Below are positions 1 through 10,715 of a DNA stretch of 64,000 nt, piece after piece. Made by a program: the position numbers and the translations under genes. A model generated the notes under the pieces. The model was not told the origin of the DNA and did no database searches. It saw only the letters and a program-made list of their open reading frames with translations. How positions within the stretch are numbered: position 1 is the stretch's first letter; the number at the start of each line of letters is the position of its first letter. Source of the DNA: Halocafeteria seosinensis (taxonomy: Eukaryota > Sar > Bigyra > Bicosoecida); contig LVLI01000338.1 of NCBI GenBank assembly GCA_001687465.1, positions 1-64,000 of the forward strand, in the 5' to 3' direction.

Positions 1-180
1 CCTACTACTTCCCAAACAGCAGAGAGGACAAGCTCTGTCACAGTTACTCCCGCTCCAAGTGAGACAGCCTCCCAGTCGAGAACAAGCAGCCACACTAGTA
101 CGCCTACAAGTTCTAAAACTTCATCGCCTACTACTTCTCAAACAGCAGAGAGGACAAATTCCGTCACAGTTACTTCCTCT
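1..180 (+). repeat. 126-bp tandem repeat in the stalk of A
   Basis: The segment encoding PTTSQTAERTSSVTVT at the left edge recurs from base 127 with few changes (PTTSQTAERTNSVTVT), giving a 126-bp (42-residue) period. The same period occurs in the stalk of protein D. Only one full unit and part of a second are visible, so the array may extend left. Confidence 0.75.
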
Positions 181-2247
181 CTCTGGGCTACGGGCACGAC
201 ATCTGATACGGCGATACCTCTACATACTGACACTCGGTCACCTGGCATGTCCAACAGTGCTTCATCCACTGCTACAGTTCCAATAGCATATAGCATTAAC
301 CCTTCTGTGACAAACAGTGGAAAACCTTCATCGACTGGCACACCTCTAAGCATCAGCACTCGCACACCTAGCATGACGGATGGTGAGTTCCCTACATTTA
401 CTTCGGCTGCTATGACATCTCCGAGCACAGGAAGTAGCACACCCAGGGAATCCGCCTCTTCGACTACGGTTGGACCGGATATGAAGACTAGAACGCAAAG
501 TCCCTCAGCTACGATAAGTGCCCCTACTCCGACAACACTGGGTACCGGACAGAGCACCACTAGTCCCAGTGAGACAAGGCTAATAGCGGCTACAAGGACA
601 GCTGAAACTGGTGTTCCTACGTCTACAAGCTCAGAAAGCGGAATAGTAGGCGGCAGCAGAACTTCTTCCCCCAGTGTCAGTGTATCCTTCACCGACAATG
701 GTCACACCAAGGCCGCTTCATATACCCAGCAACGAACAACTTCTATGCCGGTGGAGCGGAGTGGGACTGTTACAAGCTCGCTTTCGCCAGAACGCACAAG
801 GAGTAATACAATGAACGCTAGTCCGGTAACGTATTCACCGAGCTTGTCCGACACACCCAAAGAGTTCTCTCCCACCTCTTCGCAAACATTCCAAGGAATT
901 TATTCTGGAATTGTATCCAATTCTTCATACGTCAGCCCAGTTAATACGGGGTCGGATTGGCCATCGAGCTCGTTATCTAGTACGACGGCAAATCACCCAA
1001 CTCCTTCGGTTACCAAGACTGCGGAAGTGGAACGCAGTGTACTGCCTAGCTCGTTAGCAACAAGAACGCAAACGACGGCAACTGCTTCCATCATTTTCTA
1101 CGCCAGCTCAAGCAAGACTCCTATTGAAACCAAAGAGCACAATTCAACGTCACAATCACCTGCTGTGGATCTTACCCCGACACCAAGTGAGGAAGGCGAT
1201 AGCCTAGCGCCGTTATCGACTGCAGACGGAAAGAGCGAATTGAGTTCATTGCTACCATTAACTTCAGTGGTATTGTTGGTGACTTTGCTCATGTTATGTA
1301 TCATCTTCATCGTATATAGAAGACGACGCAACCAAAGGCAGACCAGGGTATTGAGAAATCCAGACTCAGTTTTGGCAAAACAGCTGGGGATTCCGATTGA
1401 TCAGCTTCGAACTAGTCAAGGTTTTACCTACACTAGCCACTTTAATATCCAGGGAGCCTCCGAACTCGCACTCGGGAGCGAAGCCAAGAGGGCAAAGCAG
1501 GCATCTATACAAGCTCACATGGAATCAAGTGTCACTTCGACGACGGCGTTGAATAACGGACAACTGGCATACATCAATCCTCTCGCCGGTACCGCATTAC
1601 CCCAAACCGCAGCGACCACAGAGCACAAGGATGATAGACGAGAAACTCGGAATAGATTTGCTCTTACTTCCCAGGAAACAAAGCAGAGGACGATAAGCGC
1701 TCAAACTCCTTCCAGCGTTAAACGAGGATCGATAGAGTGTCAGTCACCGATCTTCTTTCCTGGAGCTACAAGTCCCATGTCCTCAAAACAAGAGGTAGTA
1801 TTTGTTGACTTAAGCATGAAGGAGCACCATGCATCGAGCGATAACGTTCGTGTTGTTTCCGTGAACGCCCCGAAACTCGGTCATGGAGAAAAACGGACGC
1901 CGGCAAATAATAGACCTTTAGTGAAAGTGGCAATTGCGTCACAAGTCGACAAATCCAAGATGAATCGTATAGACCGCGCGAAATTGTCACTGCGCATCTG
2001 GAAGGCAAAGCTTCTCTCGGAACCGCCTCCTCTTATTGAAATCGAGATGACTGATTGCCCCGAAACGCCTTCCACTGAGTTCAAAAATACTGTGCAAGAG
2101 CGCCGGTTAGAATTCGCGAACTCAAGGATTGCCCAAAAAGGCGCTCTTTCGCCGGAAACTAAAGAGCATCACCAGAGTCAGTTGAAATTGGAATTGGCGC
2201 CAAGAGCAATATTCCAACCAAGATCAGTCAGAGCTAAACGTCGGTAG
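1..2247 (+). CDS. GLUG-stalk family surface protein A, 3' part (stalk, membrane helix, tail)
   Basis: The frame is open from base 1, so the gene starts left of the window; 748 residues are visible. Residues 1-410 are a Ser/Thr/Pro-rich stalk, probably O-glycosylated. A single hydrophobic helix (about 1246-1315) ends in YRRRRN, which predicts an outside stalk and inside tail. The tail has the family blocks: AKQLGIP, YINPLA, FVDLS followed by VRVVSVNAPKL, then KMNRIDRAKLSLRIWKAKLL with EPPPL, and ALSPETKEHHQ. The FVDL and APKL variants match protein D rather than E and F, so A and D form one subgroup. The head is outside the window; by analogy it would be the GLUG repeat domain. The tail is about 290 residues and ends KRR. 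Function is unknown; adhesion or recognition at the cell surface is inference. A decayed family member lies tail-to-tail 60 bp downstream. Confidence 0.85.
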   Translation, partial: PTTSQTAERTSSVTVTPAPSETASQSRTSSHTSTPTSSKTSSPTTSQTAERTNSVTVTSSLWATGTTSDTAIPLHTDTRSPGMSNSASSTATVPIAYSINPSVTNSGKPSSTGTPLSISTRTPSMTDGEFPTFTSAAMTSPSTGSSTPRESASSTTVGPDMKTRTQSPSATISAPTPTTLGTGQSTTSPSETRLIAATRTAETGVPTSTSSESGIVGGSRTSSPSVSVSFTDNGHTKAASYTQQRTTSMPVERSGTVTSSLSPERTRSNTMNASPVTYSPSLSDTPKEFSPTSSQTFQGIYSGIVSNSSYVSPVNTGSDWPSSSLSSTTANHPTPSVTKTAEVERSVLPSSLATRTQTTATASIIFYASSSKTPIETKEHNSTSQSPAVDLTPTPSEEGDSLAPLSTADGKSELSSLLPLTSVVLLVTLLMLCIIFIVYRRRRNQRQTRVLRNPDSVLAKQLGIPIDQLRTSQGFTYTSHFNIQGASELALGSEAKRAKQASIQAHMESSVTSTTALNNGQLAYINPLAGTALPQTAATTEHKDDRRETRNRFALTSQETKQRTISAQTPSSVKRGSIECQSPIFFPGATSPMSSKQEVVFVDLSMKEHHASSDNVRVVSVNAPKLGHGEKRTPANNRPLVKVAIASQVDKSKMNRIDRAKLSLRIWKAKLLSEPPPLIEIEMTDCPETPSTEFKNTVQERRLEFANSRIAQKGALSPETKEHHQSQLKLELAPRAIFQPRSVRAKRR

Positions 2248-2309
2248 CTCGTGATAAAAAACCTGCAATGTAATATCACTGACCGACCATACGTTTGTTC
2301 TATGTTAGA

Positions 2310-4027
2310 TTAGTTCCTGTGCGACTTTGATTTTAGGAAAATTTTCTTCTCACTAGCCGTCGGAGGCAATGTAGGGGTAAACTCTTTCTTGGAAATGCTC
2401 CCTCGGTTCATGCTTTCTCTTTGACACTTGTTCTCTTCTGCTTCTACTGAGATGTCTTTCCTCATCTCACTTTTACTCATTACAAATGCTAGGGTTTGAG
2501 CACGGGTATAGACTTGCTGCTTTTGGCTTGCTACCAGTAGGAGATCCCTCTGGGCGCTTTGGTAGTGTGCTGAAATTGTAGTGAATCTCGGGATCGACAC
2601 TGACTTGTACCAAAGGAGCAGGTCTGGCCAGAACTTTCGACTTCCATAGGGGCCAGCTAAGCCTTACTTTATCAGCAAACCGCATTCCGGTATAGTCCAG
2701 ATTGGAAGCCGATAGCAGACAGATTGGCTGGTTGTCGTCTGTGCGAATCTTGCTTTTGCTTTTGTGTCCACAGATATAACGGACATATTGCTCACGATCT
2801 TCGACGAAATCCGCGGATCCACTATGTCCACTCTTCCGTCGCCAGAACTGCTGGCTTAATAGATAGCGCTTTCCCGTGTCACTGCTTCATTATCTGAGGC
2901 ACGTGTATTCAGTGGATTGGCGCGATCAGACGTTGGTGCATTTCCAATATCAACTTGGCTCGAATGAAATTCCAGTTGCACTGTCCCCTGGGCTGATACT
3001 GGTAGAATTCTAATCTGATTGAGAGATAAACCAAGTTCAGCCGCATACATTTCAACAGTATTGGTGGGCTACTTTTATCTGTAATTACCCACACTTCGGA
3101 GGACCATTGTGTACGTCCACTGATTCGTAGAGTTTCCCTGTTATATCGCCAACATCTGCGGAATTTCCTGTTGTTCGTCAGACGCAAGACTCCCACCACT
3201 ACCAACCATGGGATCTGAGTATATAGAGTACCTGACCTCAAACGACTGCCTTCCAGAAAATATGTGCCCAATAAGTCCGCCAGAGCCTGAATCTAGGAGA
3301 GAGCCTGCAGCATAGCTGTTCTTTATTCTAACGGTGCCACTGTCTTCTCCTGTTCCGAAGCCACAGATTCCTCCTACATCCGCTTGTTCACTACTGCCGA
3401 TGCCTCCAATAGAGGAGCAGCGAAAGATATTAGGTAGGTTAAATCACCGCCCACGATTCCTCCTGAGCGGTCGTCAGTCATCTTACCTTTTGATGACGAG
3501 TAACTGATATCAATTTCACCGCCATTCTGGGCACATCGCCAACCACAGATTCCTCCACTGTATTCACCAGAAATTGTCCCACTCGAACTGGAAGAATGCA
3601 CTTTGATGAACTTTTGTTCAGCGCGAACGAGGAATCCTGCTTCTCTATTTGTGGCTCCGTTTAACATATGAACGTGAAGAATGAGAGGTGCTTGGTCTTA
3701 GGAGTCAACGACGTCGCTAATGGCGATTAATCCCAAGAAGTTTTCGATCCCCGAAAGGTCTCTAGTTAGTTTTTCCATTTCCCTCGAAGGTTTCATCCGG
3801 TCGAAGCAAAATGTAGTGTTCATCCGACTATCCGTAGTCTGCCCATCTGAGAACGGAGCAGTGCAATTGAAATAGTTTCGTCTCTGGGCTATACGAAAAG
3901 CATGGCTCCTGGTCGTCTTGAATGGCCGATCAGTGCTCGCACCGGTGGCTTCCTCCACAGACGGTAGTAAGAACCAATAATATACCGAGAAGGTCTGGCA
4001 CCCTAATTGAATGGTATTTACTGCCAA
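2310..4027 (-). pseudogene. Decayed GLUG-stalk family gene
   Basis: On the minus strand the family layout can be followed through several frames. From 4027 there is a decayed leader and cap with LTRDLSGIENFLGL. Near 3667-3290 come GLUG-type repeats (GTISGEYSGGICG, RSGGIVG, a further GGICG and GGLIG). Near 3250-3060 is the end cap, containing a stop. At 3050-2856 the tail begins with YAAELGLSLNQIRI, followed by RFADKVRLSWPLWKSKVLA (2685 down) and finally GSISKKEFTPTLPP (about 2390-2360). The frames do not join and the Ser/Thr stalk and membrane helix are absent or deleted, so no single product is possible. It is a relic of a full-length member facing the opposite way to A and B. Confidence 0.8.
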
Positions 4028-5498
4028 TTATCACGGAACGCATTCTTTAGAGGGTCAACGTGGTGCACCTTGTGGCTGGAACCGACTTGCTCTTCAGGTC
4101 AGGTGCAAAGGCACTTTGCTGGGAGGGGAGCCAACCAGTGGTCTCCAAAGTTTAGAACTCAACTAGCAAGCGCATCCACAATCAGTCGACGCTGCCAAAA
4201 GAGAAAAAAAAATTAACTCAATGGAGGACAATGATGCTCGAATCGAAGTCCAGTTCCTTGTCGATAAATCCAACGGTAACTTTTCCCAGTGCGCAATCGG
4301 GACAGAAGAACGCCTTGTGGTTTTATTTCAGGGTGAAAAATGTCCCGGTGTTGACAGACGAGGTATACAATGCCAACCTTCGCTTGTTTTTTCCTTGTGT
4401 GCCTTCTCGACGTTCAATACAGTCGTGGAGTCGCACGTGATCGCACGGAGGAATCTCCAATGGCCCGTTGTTGGCAACGGGTGCAATACTGTAATTCCAC
4501 TCCAGTGATAACTTTGATCTGGAATAAGGTATCTTCTGTCAGTACCGGACTGTCAAGATTCTATTCGGGCTGGGGTCCGAATGGTACGTGGCTTCGATCA
4601 TTCCGTACGTCTTTGGAACTTCCAATGGCACCCGTTCTCACCACCCGAAGGCCCAGCATTGAACCATCCCTTGCGGTGGTTATTTTTGTATGGGCAGCCG
4701 GGGCAGGTAATAGTGCCTGTCGAACATTCAGTGCAGCATTCCATAGAAATGCGCACAATGTGCTAAAACGCAAGACGCTTTGCGTTTTAGTTATTGTCGA
4801 ATGTCTTGTTCCTGTCGCAACAGTTACAAAAGTGATGGGTCTACTCTCCAAATTTCCCTTTTCTGGATGATCTCTGACTCTGGAAGGCCCGGAACTTCGA
4901 GGGGTGTATTTATGTATTGGGTATTCTCCCACCAGCTCTGGCGCTGGCGAGGTAATCGACAAGAATTCCAGAGTTTATTGGAACTGCCGCAGTGGTATCT
5001 TCAGGCATGGAAATGCCAACGGAGACCAGGCCCCACTCAGTATGCACAATTGACCACATGCCCTTCGTGATTCTTCAGGATTCACATTGAAGTTACCATC
5101 GCCGTTCAGAACGTTTCCGCCAATTTCCGACTGCTTCAACGGGCTTTGAGCCTCGATAAAGTGTCAATTGTTTCGTTTGGTTGACTCCCAGAATTTCGAA
5201 TCCATCGATACTCTCACATGGTACAGGGTTTAAGAAGAAAACATCCAGCCGGGCCACCTTGCGATAAGTCACCACTCTTTTTTTGAGCTGAAATTTGTCA
5301 TTAGAGACGGAACAGAGTTAGTTAGACGCTCCTGCAGAAGCCCACTAAGCAGCGATAGATACCCAAACGACAAACTTTGTGCGTCTTTCTCGCATTTTGC
5401 AATCTTATCATACCTTCCAGATCTAGAGGCGGTCTGGAAGAACGTTCTAGTCCCGGAATCCCACTACCAGCTGAGCTACGTCTGGCATCACTGGCCCT
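4028..5498. other. Intergenic stretch, nothing recognised
   Basis: No reading frame here resembles the family or any protein I recognise. Short overlapping frames occur on both strands (4221-4508 +, 4370-4870 +, 4561-4962 -) without motifs. The stretch may hold an older relic. A tRNA-like D-arm sequence sits at 5464-5479 on the minus strand, without a convincing T-arm. Confidence 0.4.
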
Positions 5499-8225
5499 AT
5501 GGTAAAAATGGGATTATACAGGAGATCTATGAGTTATGATGGTCGTCCAAGGACGGGCAAAAAACCAGCTTGCTCAACCCGATACTCGCACCTCTATGGA
5601 GTGTACGTAGGCATTACTGCAGCGTTGGTATCCTTAGCTCCCGTGGAGTCCGTAGTGACTTTCCCTAATGCGGTTTTGAAGGCCTTCCTCGAGCACACCA
5701 TTGATAAGACACCTCGAAGCCAAATCCTTTGCTCTGCTGAGAAAACGGTGCTCCTGCCTGGCAACTCTACGTTGACGGCCGGCCATGAAGACAGAAGCTG
5801 GGCTGAAGGGCCCTTGGCGGTTCTGCGACAGGGTCGATCACCTACGGCTTGTCAGGAACTCTTGCAGGGAGCTGTCAACGCAGTTGATGTAACAGGAAAA
5901 GAGCTCTTTCCTCTAGAGCACCGGGTTTCTCCGAGTTGTTTGGTAGCCGGATATGCCCAACTGCCATTTTCTTTGTCTCTCTGGTTCCGTTTTGCGCTGC
6001 GTCTGGTATACTGGAGTATTGGAGAGAAATGTCCTCATAAGAACATCATTGATGTTGTACTGCCTTGGACTTTCTGGACAGGCAAGCTTGGTCGAAGTGT
6101 GTGCACTCGTGCCAGGAATTACCACACAGTACTAAGCTTTAACGGATACTACATAAGAAACTGTGTCAATACGGAGCGTGGAGAGGGTTACTGCATTCGT
6201 GAAATACTTCCGGTAATATGCGGGGGGAAAAGACTTCGAGGTACATGCGCAACCCACATCTATAAGTGTATGATTACATCACATTCGTTGGAAACAACCA
6301 AAACGGTCAGGATACGTGGAGAACTGGAGACAAATTACGTGCTACTACGGAGGGCTAACATTACAAATGTCAATAGCGCGGCCTCCACGCGAAGTTCTGA
6401 TACCTTCTTGGAAACTATCCAATCATCATTACAAGGGGAAGTTCGTCGTTCCTCCGCTGTCTGGATTGACTCCTGGAGAAAAACTCCTGTACAATCCTCT
6501 TCTTCCCGGAAGTACGATAGTATTGGCAAAGCGCTCGTCAATCGGCAAGGTAGTAAACTGTCGACTCCCTTAACATGTGATTTTCGGTGGCTTAATTCTC
6601 GGGAATTTGCTTCAGCACCAACAATAACGCCCAATGATGAGCTAGAATATTTGCTGGATCGAGAATTGTCTGTTTCGTGGATGTCTATCGCTTCAGCGAC
6701 AAGTACTCGCAGGCATAAAGTGACAGTTGGATTCCTCCTTCCATGGCTACTAGGATTAGCTATGTTGCTCAGTCCGTCAGGCATCTGGAATAGCAGATGT
6801 AAGAGGGAGCAAGCCCATAGGAAGCGAATATTATGGTTTCGAAACTGGAGTGGCGCATGTATGGGTTCTAAAACCAAACTCGGAGCTATTTCTCTCACTA
6901 TCCTTATCATGTTGGCATGGATCAGTGGAGGGAGTGACTTACGAAGCAGTATTATAGAGGGAAGGGAACCGTGCTTTGCGCATAACCCGGATGCTAAGAT
7001 GTTCCAGATAAAGTGCAGTCGCGTGGAATGGAACACCGAGGGTTACGATGCAGAGACGTTTATTTCTCTGGATGCATTGGATACATTTGATGGTGGTGGG
7101 AACATCATTGACTTAAGTGGAGTCAGAGATTTTAGAGGGTTATTTACAATTATAAACATGAATGTGGTATCGTTTCACGAAGCCCCCGTCATTCGGAATA
7201 TTCATGTTATAAATGGAGACACTGCAGTAGGAGGTGGATTTATCGTTCAACAAAACCAAAGGCATTTTTCAGTTGACTCATGTAGCTCATCGGGGGAGAT
7301 ACACTCGAAAAGCGGAGGCATATGCGGTGCTAGGTGCGGTCGCGATAACGGCGAAATCGAGATACTGAATTCTTATTCAACCGGGACAATTAACGGCAAT
7401 GATGCTGGTGGTATCGCAGGACAAGCTACTGGACAAGGTGGTGGAATGGTCCGGATCTCCCGGTGTTACTCCACAGGTAGAATTAAAGCAGCTTGGGCAG
7501 GCGGTATCTGTGGTGACGAAGCTGGGCATAGTAGTGAAGTGCACATAACACAGTCGTATTCGATGGGGAGTATTGACGGTGAAGGCAGTGGTGGTATATG
7601 TGGTGACGAGCCAGCACACAGCAATGGCGAAGTACATATCAGTGATTGCTATAGTCGCGGAGCGATTTCCGCAGACCAGGCCGGAGGCATTACAGGAGCG
7701 TCCACGGGAGGCCGAGGCAGTCCACCCTCGGGAAGTGTATATATTTCTAGGACTTATGCTTCCGGTGCCCTAACAAATACCGGAGCTGGTGGATTGATTG
7801 GTAATATTGGCACGGGAGCAACCGGCACCATCAGCGTAAGACATTCCTTTGGTAGAGCAAGTATTGTGGGAAAAGATCTCGGCAATCACTTAAGAACGTT
7901 TGGTAATTCTCACTCCTTAGATGATATCCGAGAGAGACTAATTCGGGAGCGTGAAATATGGGTTGTTGCTGGAACCGATGAGCTACCCATTCTTCGCTTC
8001 CAACTCCCAAGTTTATCCCCAACCCCCTCTCCAACAACTTCAGCCACTCCTACAGCTACCAAAGCAACATCAAATTCACCGACAACATCGAGGACAGCTT
8101 CAAATTCAGGAAGTAATACGCCTTCATCCACCCCAACATCTACACCTACAATAACACCATCCAACTCGCCACATGTGTTTGGGACCAGGAGAGTCTTACC
8201 AGTACAACGACCCCAGAGGGTGTAA
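5499..8225 (+). CDS. GLUG-stalk family protein B, lacking membrane helix and tail
   Basis: The frame is open from ATG 5499 for 908 residues. Residues 1-390 match nothing I know. Next come two hydrophobic segments (TVGFLLPWLLGLAMLL and LGAISLTILIMLAWISGG), then the family cap starting SDLRSSIIEGREPCF at about residue 480, six GLUG-type repeats (GGICG, GGIAG, GGICG, GGICG, GGITG, GGLIG) and the end cap ELPILRFQL. The stalk is only about 65 residues and stops at PVQRPQRV, with no membrane helix or tail. Internal ATGs at 6681 and 6861 would give a protein starting just before the first or second hydrophobic segment; 6861 (MGSKTK) gives a textbook signal peptide. I keep the longest frame but think the true start is probably 6681 or 6861. 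The product would be secreted or held by its N-terminus. It may be a truncated allele rather than a working gene. Confidence 0.65.
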   Translation: MVKMGLYRRSMSYDGRPRTGKKPACSTRYSHLYGVYVGITAALVSLAPVESVVTFPNAVLKAFLEHTIDKTPRSQILCSAEKTVLLPGNSTLTAGHEDRSWAEGPLAVLRQGRSPTACQELLQGAVNAVDVTGKELFPLEHRVSPSCLVAGYAQLPFSLSLWFRFALRLVYWSIGEKCPHKNIIDVVLPWTFWTGKLGRSVCTRARNYHTVLSFNGYYIRNCVNTERGEGYCIREILPVICGGKRLRGTCATHIYKCMITSHSLETTKTVRIRGELETNYVLLRRANITNVNSAASTRSSDTFLETIQSSLQGEVRRSSAVWIDSWRKTPVQSSSSRKYDSIGKALVNRQGSKLSTPLTCDFRWLNSREFASAPTITPNDELEYLLDRELSVSWMSIASATSTRRHKVTVGFLLPWLLGLAMLLSPSGIWNSRCKREQAHRKRILWFRNWSGACMGSKTKLGAISLTILIMLAWISGGSDLRSSIIEGREPCFAHNPDAKMFQIKCSRVEWNTEGYDAETFISLDALDTFDGGGNIIDLSGVRDFRGLFTIINMNVVSFHEAPVIRNIHVINGDTAVGGGFIVQQNQRHFSVDSCSSSGEIHSKSGGICGARCGRDNGEIEILNSYSTGTINGNDAGGIAGQATGQGGGMVRISRCYSTGRIKAAWAGGICGDEAGHSSEVHITQSYSMGSIDGEGSGGICGDEPAHSNGEVHISDCYSRGAISADQAGGITGASTGGRGSPPSGSVYISRTYASGALTNTGAGGLIGNIGTGATGTISVRHSFGRASIVGKDLGNHLRTFGNSHSLDDIRERLIREREIWVVAGTDELPILRFQLPSLSPTPSPTTSATPTATKATSNSPTTSRTASNSGSNTPSSTPTSTPTITPSNSPHVFGTRRVLPVQRPQRV

Positions 8226-8938
8226 AATTGACAGACTGAAGTGAATCGTCTTATGGCGGAGGCTGCGGCAGATGTACTAGCATACTCCTACCTAATTCTA
8301 TATTTCAGCCACAACATGAGGAGTAAATCTACCTCGGATACCCTCCAGTATCCATATGAACATCCTCGCGCTACGGTATCAACTTTGGGAGGCGATTAGA
8401 CTAGTTTTCTTGCCACTGCGTTGGAAACGAAGCAAAGGGTACAACACGTGTTTCCTGCAGCAACCCTTCGATACAACGAACCATGATTAAGCTGTTCCGC
8501 CACGCAAACCGTGATTATGTTCGTTTTCTAACTTCCGGTGTCGAATTAACATCTTACAAGGTACCAAGAGCGCTAACTTAACGCGTCGGACTCTCACAAT
8601 ACCCTTGGTTCTTCGACTCGTCGGAATCGCTCGGATGTGTAGAAGTTTCAGGTTTAGTATCCACTTCAGCAGTAGAGGAAGCAACACCTTGAATTGGCGT
8701 TTCCTCATGTCAAATGGTAATGCATTCGAAGAAAGGTTTCTGTACAGTGTTTCAGAGTTGGTTCTTCGCTTCTGTTCGCTAGATTTGAACTAAATCTCTC
8801 GACTAGCTCGCGCAGGTTTTGCTGTGCGTAGTTAATCTCTCAAAATACACGACAAAGGTACTCGAGAAAAGCATAGTGTCACCACATATCCGAAGGTCAC
8901 TATAGAGTATGACCCACAACTGCAATGTTCCAGAGAGT
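8226..8938. other. Intergenic stretch, nothing recognised
   Basis: I looked for the missing membrane helix and tail of B downstream of its stop in all three plus frames and did not find them. Small frames on both strands carry no family blocks. Confidence 0.4.
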
Positions 8939-9640
8939 TTATTTTTCCTGAGTTGCAAGACTCATCGACGACCCTTGTGCTTGGGAGCGAAGCGTTGCGG
9001 CCGTCAGTCTGGAAGAGTCGCCTTGCTTTTTTGCGGTTCCTCGAAGCACGCTTGGATCAGTTGAGTAACACGATTTAACGATTGTGGTCTGGGTCTTCTT
9101 GGTGTAACGTGTCTTCATATGAGGCAATGGAAGGAAATCTGGGTTCAACGACGGCGATTGTCTTTGGCTTCGCGTAAATAGCACATTCCTCATGCTGCCT
9201 GGATGTCGTCGTCTCTTCAGACAATCACTTTCGGCCAACTCCTTCCCTCTAACGCGTCCGCTCCGAGGAGACGCCACCCGTGATCCTCGCAGTGGGTGCC
9301 GATGTGCTGCTTGATTTGCAGACAACATTTTCAAGTTGGATTCTTTTGCGGAGACGAATGGCGTATTAGCTGAAGTTAGGTGTGGTCATTTCGAGACAGA
9401 AAGTTCCGGGAAAGGGCGCTTGGGAAGTAGCTAAAGTCCACCGCCATTGAATGGGGGTCGACACTTTGGGTTTGCTCTATTTTTCGATTTATTGCTGCCT
9501 CCAGGTCGACGGTAGCCAGTGCTAGGTAGATGTCTAAATCCTTACGGTATTTGGGCTGAGTGACCCTAAGCTTTCGCTGCCATATATCATTTAATTTGAT
9601 AGGAAAATCTTTTGGCACACCACTGGCAGGCAATGTATTC
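8939..9640 (-). pseudogene. Relic of a D-type cytoplasmic tail
   Basis: The minus-strand frame at 9334-8939 aligns with the last 130 residues of D: KMLSANQAAHRHPLRG against LRMLSANQAKHGHQQGG, then a KRRRHPGSMRNVLF block and DPSVLRG, ending near TLRSQAQ. Upstream, at 9633-9376, a frame with KLNDIWQRKLRV and ATVDLEAAINRK resembles the LRQWKAKLL block and its follow-on, but is frameshifted. No stalk, membrane helix or head is found further upstream, so this is an isolated decayed 3' end. Confidence 0.7.
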
Positions 9641-10715
9641 TATTCCAAGTTCATATTTGAACACAATAAGCCACAGTACAAAAATGTAATGGATTGGAAG
9701 GAATAAACAGCACTTTTGCCTGCCCCCGCGTCCAAGGTATGGTATGCATTTAAATGGAATAGTACTCCTGTTCTACCCCTCTATCCAGAATGCAAAATCG
9801 CCGTGGAGGCTCGTCCACAACGTAGGCTACCTAACGGGCTGCACTCTCATTCCGGTGGGAATGCTCAGGCCTTTACTACTCTTACAATGCTCCCATTTGG
9901 AAGTTGACGAAGTCGCTACCCGGTGGATTCGTTTGCAGTCCCGTAGTTCCGTCCTTTCGCATTCTGCACCAGCTAATTTCTCATCTCTCTTTCAGGTTGT
10001 GTGGTTCCCACAACTGCTGCTGTACCAGCCGACGGTTGTATGTCTCGGAGATAAGTCAATTTTGCCCTCGACGCGGGGGCTTGGAAATAGGGTGCGTCAG
10101 CCCGACGGTACAGCAAACACCGTTCCCCAGGTCGCAGTATGTACATACACCGTCGCAACCGCCACGGTTTCTACAGTTCAGCGTGGTGTGCGGAAACTTC
10201 TAGGTACAATAAAATGGCAAAATAGAAACTCCCTTTCCCACCAGATTGGTCTGGAACGAATCTATTACTTGTAGTACCACGTGTTGGCGACACATACAGT
10301 AGGACACGTTCTGTCCTCCACGAATACGAATACGTAGGAGGAATACAAAGCACATCGGCTGCGCTACTCGGGCACGAGGGGGAACCTATGAGTACTATCA
10401 ATGCCAGGAATCCACCTTGTAAGTGTTTATTCCGGCCAAGACGGTAGCCTGCGAAGCACTGCGTTATTGTCCGACATATGAAAGCCGTAAAATAGCAATG
10501 GGGTAGTAGGGATGCATTCTGCTTCAGACACTGTCCGGTAACGAACAGGGTGGGAGGGGCTTGGAATCCAATGTTCTCGTCTATACAATGGACGATATTG
10601 ATATTGTATGGCCCAGAAAGGCTCTTTGGCTATACTGTGGAATCAAATCTACGTCCTGGTCTTCTTCTTGTAGTGCAGTAAATGAACGGTCAAGGTCCAT
10701 GGAGCAGTGAATAGC
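9641..10715. other. Intergenic stretch upstream of C
   Basis: It presumably contains the promoter of C. Overlapping frames of 60-176 codons exist on both strands (9744-10274 +, 10171-10401 -), but none shows a recognisable domain and their overlap argues against real genes. I could not define a TATA box or initiator. Confidence 0.35.

Noticed and set aside
5464-5479. tRNA-like D-arm sequence GTAGCTCAGCTGGTAG on the minus strand
   Set aside because: The A-box is perfect, but I find no T-arm (GTTCGA-type) at the right distance and the acceptor pairing is incomplete. At best a tRNA-derived relic.
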